Both the position numbers and the translations under genes were made by a program. From Rubripirellula lacrimiformis (GTDB taxonomy: Bacteria; Planctomycetota; Planctomycetia; Pirellulales; Pirellulaceae): a DNA stretch of 64,000 nt. The stretch lies in the NCBI RefSeq assembly GCF_007741535.1, contig NZ_CP036525.1, positions 7,874,001-7,938,000 of the forward strand. Direction: 5' to 3'. Below, piece after piece: positions 57,181-64,000 of this stretch. A model generated the notes under the pieces. It had not been told where the DNA came from. It did no database searches and saw only the letters and a program-made list of their open reading frames with translations. Numbering within the stretch: the first letter of the stretch is position 1; each line of letters starts with the position of its first letter.

Positions 57181-58023
57181 CCTGCTGGATCGATCTGGCG
57201 AAGGCTTGGCGATACCGTCCACACGTGTCGCGGTGCGGTCAACGTTGTATCGCACCAGGAACCATCCGTGGCCAAGCGGCGCCGATGAGTGCAGTGAGTG
57301 GCGATCGGAAAGCCCGCCGGTAAAGGAACGTGGCCGACTTCCGCGAGGATGCCATTCGGCCCAGTCCTCCAATGGCGATCCGCCCAGCTGCAGCTTGATG
57401 GCGCCCGCGCCACTTCGCTCGACCGCGCTGACACACAACGAATCGCTGGCGAACAGCGGGCTGGAAACCGGCGGCGACTGCAATAGGATCAACGTCGATG
57501 GTTTACCAAAGGGATACGCCATGAACGGACCGATGCCGGGCAATTCACTGTCACGCTGGGGCCACTGATCACGAAGCGGAGCAGCGATGTCCTCCAATTG
57601 ATCGACCCGCATCGAGATTCGCATCCGCTTGCCCTGCCATGCCAGCGCCGAATGGTTTAGTGCCAAACTGCACCACAACGCCACCGCCGCCGTGATGCCA
57701 AGCAGGTGGATGATCGCCCCCGAAGCAGCGCCCTGTTTGCGCAAAAACATGCGGACGCAAAGCATCCCAAGCGACCCGACCGCCAGTGCAGCCAGCCCGA
57801 ACCACACCCCCGCCCGCCACCACCCGGCGTCCTTCACGATCCGCTGCACCGACAAGCCCGAATTCAGGATGGATTCAAACCGCAGGTCTAGCATCACCAC
57901 CATCGCGACGCCGATGATGGCAGCGAAGTGCACGGCCCATAATGATCGCATTCGCACGGCCGCGTTCACCGGTTTTCGGCTTGGGCTCTGACGGAACGAG
58001 TTGACGAGCAAGTGCATGGTCAT
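57163..58023 (-). CDS. Membrane protein coupled to the terpene-cyclase-fold gene
   Basis: A 286-aa protein starting at ATG 58023, overlapping the stop of the upstream gene by four bases (ATGA), which fixes the start and implies coupled translation. Three helices are seen in the first half: AVHFAAIIGVAMVVMLDL, VWFGLAALAVGSLGMLCVRM and IIHLLGITAAVALWCSLALN. The second half is a soluble domain, RMRISMRVDQLEDIA and FGKPSTLILLQSPPVSS, with an Arg/Ser-rich tail. I do not recognise the family. Confidence 0.72.
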   Translation of the reverse strand: MTMHLLVNSFRQSPSRKPVNAAVRMRSLWAVHFAAIIGVAMVVMLDLRFESILNSGLSVQRIVKDAGWWRAGVWFGLAALAVGSLGMLCVRMFLRKQGAASGAIIHLLGITAAVALWCSLALNHSALAWQGKRMRISMRVDQLEDIAAPLRDQWPQRDSELPGIGPFMAYPFGKPSTLILLQSPPVSSPLFASDSLCVSAVERSGAGAIKLQLGGSPLEDWAEWHPRGSRPRSFTGGLSDRHSLHSSAPLGHGWFLVRYNVDRTATRVDGIAKPSPDRSSRSAVAI

Positions 58024-59180
58024 TTGCAGTACGAAAGCGACATCAGCGCGAACGACGTTGCAAGGTTCTTGTCGCTTTCGAACCAACGCGAATTATTGTT
58101 GCTCCAGGAACCGTCATCGTTTTGGCGTCTGGCAAGCTCGGCAACCAAGTCAGCCTTCCAATCATGTTCGGCCCCATCGGCGGTCTGCAGTATCTTGACA
58201 CCAGCGGCGTTTAAGCCGGATGCGAAGGTGTGGTAGTAATAGTACAAGCCGGCTGCCCCCATGCCGGGGTTGTTCTTGACGTCGTAGTGGTCGGTGATCC
58301 ACTGGACCGCCGCCTTGACCCGCGGATCGTCGCTGGTCAGCCCGGCAAAGATCATGCTCTTCAAACCCGTGTAGGTCATCGAACCATAACTTCGCAAACC
58401 ACCGTCGGCGGTGTAGCGTTCGTCAGACGTGCTGGGGTCGATCTTGGTCGTTGGAATTTCGTAATAGAATCCGCCGTCGTCGACTTTGCCTGCAAAGGCC
58501 GTGTCGTTGTACTCGGCGTCCAGGTTCTGACAACGGGAAACGAACGCCAAGGCACGCTGGATCGCAGGATCGCTAGCCTCGGATTCCGACGCTCGCAACG
58601 CCTCGATCATGTAGCCGGTGTTCGACAGATCCGGCCGTCCCGGACCACCGTAACCCACGCCGCCGTACCACGGATCCGACGGATCACGATCGCCTTCGCC
58701 GTACTGCACGCCGGTGACGAATGCTTTGGCGTTCTTCAAAATCGCCGAGTACTTTCCGCTGTTGTTGGCCTCGGCAAAGCAGACCATCGCCACGCAGGTT
58801 TCGTAGTTCTTCAATCGTCCGTTGCCATAGATGCCACCGTCGGGTTTGACGAAACCTTCCAGTGCCTTCAGCCCCTTCGCCACCATCGGGTCATCGATGC
58901 CTCGGCCATTGCGGATGGCGGCCGTCAACGCCAGTGCCGTCACGCCAGGACCGACCTTGTCAGAGAACGTGCCCGCGCCGGATTGACCTTCCCGAGCCAG
59001 GAACGCGAGCCCCTTGTCGACGACCTGTTGCCGAAGCTGATCGGCGGGAACGGTCGAACCCGGCGCCTGCTGTGCGAAAACGGAACCGACACTCGATGCG
59101 AAAAGGTTACCGAGCACCAATGTTGGTATGACGAGGACAAAAATGCGTCGTCGTTGACGAATATTCCACCGCTGGACCAT
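58020..59180 (-). CDS. Exported prenyltransferase/squalene-oxidase-repeat protein
   Basis: A 386-aa protein started at ATG 59180 so that the signal peptide stands at the front (MVQRWNIRQRRRIFVLVIPT, cut near VFAQQ). The rest shows alpha/alpha-toroid repeats: KGLAFLAREGQSGAGTFSD, GLKALEGFVKPDGGIYGNGR, YETCVAMVCFAEANNSG, GGVGYGGPGRPDLSNTGYM, GGLRSYGSMTYTGLKSM and a C-terminal block ending QNDDGSWSNNN. These repeats build the barrel of terpene cyclases and prenyltransferases, but the catalytic DxDD or zinc-ligand motifs were not found, so it is likely a binding or structural member, as is common for secreted planctomycete versions. Confidence 0.85.
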   Translation of the reverse strand: MVQRWNIRQRRRIFVLVIPTLVLGNLFASSVGSVFAQQAPGSTVPADQLRQQVVDKGLAFLAREGQSGAGTFSDKVGPGVTALALTAAIRNGRGIDDPMVAKGLKALEGFVKPDGGIYGNGRLKNYETCVAMVCFAEANNSGKYSAILKNAKAFVTGVQYGEGDRDPSDPWYGGVGYGGPGRPDLSNTGYMIEALRASESEASDPAIQRALAFVSRCQNLDAEYNDTAFAGKVDDGGFYYEIPTTKIDPSTSDERYTADGGLRSYGSMTYTGLKSMIFAGLTSDDPRVKAAVQWITDHYDVKNNPGMGAAGLYYYYHTFASGLNAAGVKILQTADGAEHDWKADLVAELARRQNDDGSWSNNNSRWFESDKNLATSFALMSLSYCK

Positions 59181-59404
59181 GAAATGAACCTGACGAAAGT
59201 GGGAGTGAAGAACCTGGACGGGGACGAAAAATCTCGTGTGGATCGCTGCAACGCGTGCCCATCGATCGCGACGAACAGTGGGCCAGCGTGTCACACGCGA
59301 AACTTTGTTGCACGTTGCGTGCCATTGCCCCGAACGGGCTGGCGGATCAAACGATCAGGGCAGTCCCGCACGTTCGGTCCGAAGACGTCGCCGTGGCGCG
59401 CGGG

Positions 59405-60205
59405 TCAAGCGAGATCAAACAGCAACGCATCGCTGTCCTGGGTTGCAACGATGTGCAACGCCGTTGCCCGGCTGGTCGCCACCGCGTCGCCGCTGACCAA
59501 CTTAGTACCGTTGACCATCACTTCGCCCCGCGCCACCTGCAACCAAGCATGACGTCCCCGCTGGACAACGTAGTCGGCAGACTGGCCTGCCAGCAGGTTG
59601 GTGGCGAAAATACTGGCGTCCTGATGGATCGACACCGACGCGTTGCTGCCGTCCGGACCGGCAATCTTCTTCCACTGGTTCTGCTTCTGGTCCAGAGTGA
59701 CCTTGTTGTCGCTGTAGCGAGGACGAACTCCCTTCAAACCAGGTTCAATCCAGATCTGCAGAAAGTGATTGGCGTCGGTCGGCGAAGGGTTGTATTCGCT
59801 GTGCGTGATCCCCGTTCCGGCCGACATCATCTGGATATCGTCCGGCGTGATGATCGCGCCATGTCCCGTGCTGTCCTTATGTTGCAACGATCCCTCCAAC
59901 ACGTATGAAATGATTTCCATGTCGCGATGCGGGTGAGTGGGGAAGCCACGTCCAGCCGCGATTCGGTCATCGTTGATCACGCGGAGGCTGCGAAAACCCA
60001 TGTGGCGTTGATCGTAGTATTCACCAAAAGAGAACGAGTGAAAACTGTTTAGCCAGCCGATGTCGGTATGCCCTCGCTGGGCAGCTTGGCGAATCAACAG
60101 ATCCATGCTGGGCGCTTCATCGCCGACAACCGTGTCGGGATCGGCAGCGACGTGGATCAGTCCGGCGGCGGTCAAGGAAAGCATGTTTCGGCGAGATTCG
60201 TTCAT
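59405..60205 (-). CDS. Pirin family protein with twin-arginine-like N-terminus
   Basis: A 266-aa bicupin. Iron-ligand motifs of pirins are present: FPTHPHRDMEIISYVLEGSL and GTGITHSEYN. Other family features are FHSFSFGEYYDQRHMGFRSL and the C-terminal cupin with VMVNGTKLVSGDAVA. Pirins include quercetin dioxygenases and redox sensors. The start at ATG 60205 (ATG 60211 also possible) gives an N-terminus MNESRRNMLSLTAAGLIHVA that looks like a Tat signal with SRRNM, unusual because pirins are cytoplasmic. It lies directly downstream of the MarR gene, with a shared operator palindrome in its promoter region. Confidence 0.88.
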   Translation of the reverse strand: MNESRRNMLSLTAAGLIHVAADPDTVVGDEAPSMDLLIRQAAQRGHTDIGWLNSFHSFSFGEYYDQRHMGFRSLRVINDDRIAAGRGFPTHPHRDMEIISYVLEGSLQHKDSTGHGAIITPDDIQMMSAGTGITHSEYNPSPTDANHFLQIWIEPGLKGVRPRYSDNKVTLDQKQNQWKKIAGPDGSNASVSIHQDASIFATNLLAGQSADYVVQRGRHAWLQVARGEVMVNGTKLVSGDAVATSRATALHIVATQDSDALLFDLA

Positions 60206-60270
60206 GATCATTACCCAATCGATTGTTTCAGTCCTAGGATGCCAGCACGGCGCGGCACCACCCAATTGCA

Positions 60271-60280
60271 TTACATGTAA
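60271..60280. promoter_or_regulatory. Palindromic operator TTACATGTAA upstream of the pirin gene
   Basis: A perfect 10-bp palindrome TTACATGTAA, flanked so that TTACATGTAAAC is shared with the second site at 60814-60823. It lies 66 bases upstream of the pirin start, in the gap after the MarR gene, and contains TGTAAT (minus strand 60275-60270), a five-of-six match to a -10 box. This is the expected place for a MarR-type repressor to act. Confidence 0.75.
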
Positions 60281-60300
60281 ACTATCAAAACAAAAAAACA

Positions 60301-60771
60301 CTATGGCACGGCGCCCATTCGAACCAGATCCAATGCCTTGACCAACATTTTCAACTCCTTCTTGGGAACACCAGACAACAGGTTGGCGTGCAAGTCCAGC
60401 AGCGGTTGGTCGATCTTTTTCAATCGCCGTTTCCCATCGCCATTGATCTCGATCAAGAACACACGCCGATCCTGCTTCGACTGTGTCTTGTCGATCAGTT
60501 TCAGCCCCTGCAACTGGTCGACCACCCGAGTGATCGCCGGAGCGACTTGAATCATCCGGGAGGCGACTTCCAAACACGGCAGTGGCTTTGCTTCCCCCCG
60601 AAGGATCCGCAACACGTTGTACTGAGACATCGTCAACCCATGTTCACGCAGCAAGCGGGCTAGCCGGTTTTCCAGCAAATCGCTGGTCCGCAGAATCGCC
60701 AACGTCGCCTCCTGTTCGACCGAGTCGAAGGGGCCGCGTTTCTTCAGTTCGTCTTTGATCATCGAAGCCAT
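60301..60771 (-). CDS. MarR family transcriptional regulator
   Basis: A 156-aa winged-helix repressor. I use ATG 60771 (MASMIKDELKKRGPFDSVEQ) because the presumed promoter (-35 60839-60834, -10 60816-60811) would place the transcript start near 60804; a GTG at 60795 with AGGTG upstream is the alternative. MarR features: LTMSQYNVLRILRGEAKPLP in the recognition region and the wing DKTQSKQDRRVFLIEINGDG with the conserved D-x-R-R. It probably represses itself and the pirin gene through identical palindromes, releasing on binding of an aromatic or quinone-like ligand, as in related MarR-pirin pairs; the ligand is inference. Confidence 0.92.
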   Translation of the reverse strand: MASMIKDELKKRGPFDSVEQEATLAILRTSDLLENRLARLLREHGLTMSQYNVLRILRGEAKPLPCLEVASRMIQVAPAITRVVDQLQGLKLIDKTQSKQDRRVFLIEINGDGKRRLKKIDQPLLDLHANLLSGVPKKELKMLVKALDLVRMGAVP

Positions 60772-60810
60772 GCCAACCCAGCCAATGTGATCCACCGAGA
60801 CACCTCACTT

Positions 60811-60839
60811 CTTTTACATGTAAACCTTCTGGAAGTCAA
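60811..60839 (-). promoter_or_regulatory. MarR gene promoter overlapped by operator TTACATGTAA
   Basis: On the minus strand, TTGACT (60839-60834), a 17-base spacer and TAAAAG (60816-60811) form a sigma-70-like promoter. The palindrome TTACATGTAA (60814-60823) covers the end of the spacer and most of the -10 box, so a bound repressor would block transcription. It is identical to the site before the pirin gene, which supports autoregulation by the MarR protein. Confidence 0.7.
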
Positions 60840-61058
60840 GTTCAGCCACCCCAGAACGCCCCCCCCATCGAGACTGCCTTGCCGGCTGAACACAAGCGGT
60901 CTGCGGCGGGGTTCATCCAAGGGTCGCTACATAATCATTCCCGAAGCTTTTTTGTTGACACAACCGCCTCGGATGACATTAGCCTAGAGGTTCCATCGGT
61001 AGGGACCGCTGATGGCATCGCCCGCCTGGGCCCCACGCTGGGCCCGCCCCGCCTTCCC

Positions 61059-62414
61059 ATGCGAATCCCCCCGGAGAAAACCTTGAATCCGCTGCCCCCG
61101 AAGATCAATCGACGACGATGTCTTTCGGCAGCCGGCGTAACGCTGGCGTTGCCGCTGCTGGAATCGCTGGCACACGGCCACGCGGCGGCCCAGGAGTCGC
61201 CACCAGGGTCGGTTTCGTCACCGAACTCCGATCCATCACCGGGCCGCACCGCATCCGCTGCCAAACGGCTGGTCTGCATGGGCGTGTCGCTTAGCATGTA
61301 TCCGGGTGAGTGGAATCCGGTGGATGAAGGCAGCGATTATGTGGCGCCGAAGTTGATCGAACCGTTGGCGGATCTGCGCCGGGACTTTACGCTGATCTCC
61401 AACGCCGACCATCCCGGCGTGACCGGTGGTCACAAGGGGACCGCCGCGTTTCTGTCGGGCGTCTACCAACCGGAACGGATTGGTCAGTCGATTGTGATTC
61501 GAAATCAGATCACGCTGGACCAGGTGGTTGCCCGCGCGATCGGCGATCAAACGCGGTTTCAGTCGTTGCAGTTTGCGGCCGCCGGTGTCAGCGCAGGCGA
61601 TTCGCTTTCGTGGAACGACAAGGGCGTACCGCTGCCATGCATTTCGGATCCAATGGCGATCTATGAACAACTGTTCGTCGACGATCCCAACCCGCAGCAG
61701 ACCGCGCGGATGATGAAGTCCGGTCGCAGCGTGCTGGACCTGATTCATGCCGATGCAAAGCTATTGGCAAAGGACCTGTCGAAGTCCGATCGCCAACGCA
61801 TGGACCAATACATGACGTCGGTGCGAGATGTGGAATCGGGGATCAGCCGTCGATTGCAGTGGCTGTCGACACCCAAGCCAGGCGTCCCCGCGATTTCGGA
61901 CCGTGTGACCAACTTTCACGAAAACCTGGATCTGATTCTGGAGCTGACTGCGATCGCCCTCCAGACCGATTCGTCACGAGTGATTTCGATTGCGATCCCA
62001 GGCAAGGGGCTGCCGATCGAAGTCGGGAACCGGCGAATCAACGACTACCACGGCCAATCCCATCATGGCAAAGACCCAGCGGTGATCGAACAATTGGTCC
62101 AGATCGAACGGATGCACACGGTATCACTGGCAAAGTTCCTGACGCGATTGAAACAAACCCCGACCGCCGAAGGCAACCTACTGGACTGCACGCAAGTGTT
62201 GTTCGGCAGCGGCCTTGGCAACGGCAGTTCGCACTCCAACCGTGACCTGCCCGTGCTGCTTGCCGGCGGTGGCTTGCAGCACGGAAAACATGTCCGGCTA
62301 CGCGAAGGCACACCGTTGTGCAATGTGTTTGTCACCATGCTGCAACGGCTAGGAATCGAAACGGACTCCTTTGCCGGCAGCAACGGCAACGTCAATGAGT
62401 TCGTGACCGGTTAA
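61059..62414 (+). CDS. DUF1552 family exported protein
   Basis: A 451-aa protein started at ATG 61059 (MRIPPEKTLNPLPPKINRRR). The N-terminus carries NRRRCLSAAGVTLALPLLES, a Tat-like signal typical of this family, with cleavage near AAAQES. Mature signatures are RLVCMGVSLSMYPGEWNP, GGHKGTAAFLSGV, ITLDQVVARAIGDQTRFQSLQ and VLFGSGLGNGSSHSNRDLPV. DUF1552 proteins are the constant partners of DUF1592-type proteins, and here that gene starts 74 bases downstream, so they form an operon. Function is unknown. A TTGACA at 60953-60958 lies about 100 bases upstream and may be part of the promoter. Confidence 0.9.
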   Translation: MRIPPEKTLNPLPPKINRRRCLSAAGVTLALPLLESLAHGHAAAQESPPGSVSSPNSDPSPGRTASAAKRLVCMGVSLSMYPGEWNPVDEGSDYVAPKLIEPLADLRRDFTLISNADHPGVTGGHKGTAAFLSGVYQPERIGQSIVIRNQITLDQVVARAIGDQTRFQSLQFAAAGVSAGDSLSWNDKGVPLPCISDPMAIYEQLFVDDPNPQQTARMMKSGRSVLDLIHADAKLLAKDLSKSDRQRMDQYMTSVRDVESGISRRLQWLSTPKPGVPAISDRVTNFHENLDLILELTAIALQTDSSRVISIAIPGKGLPIEVGNRRINDYHGQSHHGKDPAVIEQLVQIERMHTVSLAKFLTRLKQTPTAEGNLLDCTQVLFGSGLGNGSSHSNRDLPVLLAGGGLQHGKHVRLREGTPLCNVFVTMLQRLGIETDSFAGSNGNVNEFVTG

Positions 62415-62488
62415 CGCCCGTCGCAACCTTCGCCCGTCGCCAGCCTTCGATCGTCCCGATCCAACCGCAACCACATCCTGCTCCGACC

Positions 62489-64000
62489 ATGCTATTTCCT
62501 GCTCGCATTCCTTCACGGCTGCGTCCCACCGTTGCCGCCATCTTCATTGTGGGATTGGCGCTAGAAAATCCCATCGGTCACGCCGATGACTTTTCTGAGA
62601 CCGTGGATGCATTCACCACCAAACACTGCATCGAGTGTCACGATGATCGGCAAGAGAAAGGTGACTTTCGAATCGATTCGCTCTCACGTGACCTGACCGA
62701 CCCAGCGATCGCGATTGCCTGGCAGGACGCAATCGACTTGGTCGAAGTTGGCGAGATGCCCCCCGAGGACCATCCGTCTGCGTCGCCGAACGAATTGAAA
62801 ACGTTTCTGTTGGCAGTCAAAACGGAACTAGCCCGGACCGCCGAATCGTCCGCCCCCCAAAGCGAAACTCGGATTCGTCGGCTAAGTCATTCCGCGATGG
62901 ACAACACCGTCGGCGATCTGATGGGAACTCGTCTGCGACTATCGGCCGGATTGCCCGAGGATCCAGAACTAGCGGGTTTCGACAACATGGCGTCGACGTT
63001 GGGCCAATCCAGCGAAATGATGCACCTGTTGCAACAAAACGCTCGTCGCATTGCGTCCGACGCGACTGCCGGCGGCGATGATCCGCGTGCGGATATCGAT
63101 CTGGATGCCGACCAGATGACACTCGGTTCGCGGGTGGCGCGGGTCGACGACACGCTGATCCTGTGGAGCAGCAAGAACCGATCGAACACCACTTGGCCGG
63201 CGGACTTCGTGGCCCCACGCACCGGCGTCTATCGCATTGGGTTAACCGGATTCCAGTGGGACAATCGCTACCACCTGGACCGGCAGAACCAGATCGCCAA
63301 ACCGGATCGGGCGCAGCAGAAATCGTTCCACAAGCGACTGCCGGAGGGACGTTCGCGGCAGGTGGCCATCATGGCCCTGCAGGCCCCGATCCAGAACGCG
63401 TTGGGCGAATCGACCGGCGGCCGGCGGGTGGGCACCCTGACCATCGACGACCAACCGAAACAGCGTTGGGTTGAATGCGAGTTGGAAGCGGGGGAAAGCT
63501 TCTTTGTCTATGCCACCGACTGCCCGCGATCCCAGAACACGCCCTGGGCGACCATCGAAGGATCCGACAAAGTCATCTTGGGCGAACAACTGCACCTCAG
63601 CAGGCTGCAGATCCAGGGTCCCTTGTTGCCGACTTGGCCGCCCCGTTTCCCCGAACAACTGCTAGATCCATCCGGCCAGATTTCGAACACCGGGTTGAAA
63701 CAATTTCTGACGAAGGCCTTTCGACAACCGGTGGAACCGGAGGTCTTCGAACTCTACCGCCAACGGTTTGTCGAAAGTCGCCACCAGGGACAGTCCGCCC
63801 AACAATCGCTATCGCGACTGATCGAAGCCGTGCTGTGTTCCCCTAGGTTCCTGTACACGGTGTCCCCTGAATCGCCTCAAGACGCCTGGGGCATCGCCAA
63901 TCGTCTGTCCTATTTCTTGTGGAACTCGATGCCAGACGAACACCTGATGCGACTGGCCGAATCGGGGGCACTGATCCAACCCGACGTGATTGCCGATCAA
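62489..64000 (+). CDS. DUF1587/DUF1592/DUF1588-type cytochrome-like protein, cut by window end
   Basis: The first 504 codons of a longer gene. A signal peptide (RPTVAAIFIVGLALENPIGHA) is followed by a PSCyt1-like haem domain with the motif CIECH (TTKHCIECHDDRQEKGDFR). DUF1587 is seen in IRRLSHSAMDNTVGDLMGTR, and further on DUF1595/DUF1592 segments QFLTKAFRQPVEPEVFELYR, IEAVLCSPRFLYTV and IANRLSYFLWNSMPDEHL. The protein normally continues with DUF1588 and DUF1585, here outside the window. It is the redox-type partner of the preceding DUF1552 protein; the substrate is unknown. Confidence 0.92.
   Translation, partial: MLFPARIPSRLRPTVAAIFIVGLALENPIGHADDFSETVDAFTTKHCIECHDDRQEKGDFRIDSLSRDLTDPAIAIAWQDAIDLVEVGEMPPEDHPSASPNELKTFLLAVKTELARTAESSAPQSETRIRRLSHSAMDNTVGDLMGTRLRLSAGLPEDPELAGFDNMASTLGQSSEMMHLLQQNARRIASDATAGGDDPRADIDLDADQMTLGSRVARVDDTLILWSSKNRSNTTWPADFVAPRTGVYRIGLTGFQWDNRYHLDRQNQIAKPDRAQQKSFHKRLPEGRSRQVAIMALQAPIQNALGESTGGRRVGTLTIDDQPKQRWVECELEAGESFFVYATDCPRSQNTPWATIEGSDKVILGEQLHLSRLQIQGPLLPTWPPRFPEQLLDPSGQISNTGLKQFLTKAFRQPVEPEVFELYRQRFVESRHQGQSAQQSLSRLIEAVLCSPRFLYTVSPESPQDAWGIANRLSYFLWNSMPDEHLMRLAESGALIQPDVIADQ

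Overview
The window reads as chromosome of a marine planctomycete of the Rhodopirellula/Pirellulaceae kind. The reasons are families largely typical of that phylum: DUF1549/DUF1553 (PSCyt) proteins paired with DUF1501, a DUF1592-type protein paired with DUF1552, a DUF1559 H-X9-DG pseudopilin-like protein, a BBP7 family barrel, an LEDRRLL-type N-terminal motif on a giant DUF11-repeat protein, and many Tat-exported oxidoreductases. GC looks high, about 60% by eye. No rRNA, tRNA, CRISPR array or intact insertion sequence was seen.

Layout. (1) 1-9.6 kb: the N-terminal part of a secretin, then a + strand run of secreted catabolic genes: FAD oxidoreductase, Gfo/Idh/MocA oxidoreductase, terminator, PSCyt protein, DUF1501 protein. 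(2) 9.66-9.91 kb: three tandem 87-bp palindromic repeats filling the gap between convergent genes. (3) 9.9-12.2 kb, minus: a conserved Lys-rich protein, an alpha/beta-hydrolase and an agmatine-deiminase-family protein, probably one operon. (4) 13.1-19.4 kb, +: a HPF/RaiA factor, the phosphotransfer proteins EIIA, HPr and enzyme I with no sugar permease, then a DUF2344 protein and an RNase E/G. (5) 19.4-22.6 kb: a 97-bp tandem repeat, pdxJ, a C-terminal-haem cytochrome and a zinc-ribbon membrane protein. (6) 22.6-27.3 kb, minus: a 1263-aa secretin followed by a lipoprotein; divergent from it a BBP7 barrel gene and the 1900-aa DUF11 protein.

(7) 34.9-40.6 kb: a DUF3500 Tat protein, then a block (about 36.2-38.4 kb) that looks AT-richer, carrying a sterol-desaturase-like gene between two hairpins sharing CATGCACGGG (an integron-cassette-like arrangement) and an orphan membrane protein; then a secreted glycosidase-like protein and a 55-aa DUF1328 protein. 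(8) 40.9-46.2 kb: an overlapping EcsC/membrane-protein pair, a second FAD oxidoreductase paralogous to the first, and a Tat-exported polysaccharide pyruvyl transferase-like protein. (9) 46.4-54.3 kb: a Cys-rich protein, DUF1559 protein, PQQ-type propeller, and a divergent ABC exporter pair (double-FtsX permease and ATPase). (10) 54.35-54.62 kb: a hexanucleotide microsatellite with inverted arms. (11) 55.3-64 kb: a PepSY-TM-like protein, an unknown protein, an overlapping membrane-protein/terpene-cyclase-fold pair, a MarR/pirin regulatory pair with matching palindromic operators, and a DUF1552 + DUF1592 operon running off the end.

How the genes work together: most of the window serves envelope and extracellular business (export channels, Tat-exported oxidoreductases, glycan breakdown, surface adhesin-like protein). 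A central regulatory/translation block (HPF, nitrogen-type PTS, RNase E/G) sits among it. Start sites were chosen by reading for ribosome binding sites, signal peptides and overlaps; all family assignments are from sequence recognition and were not checked by database search.
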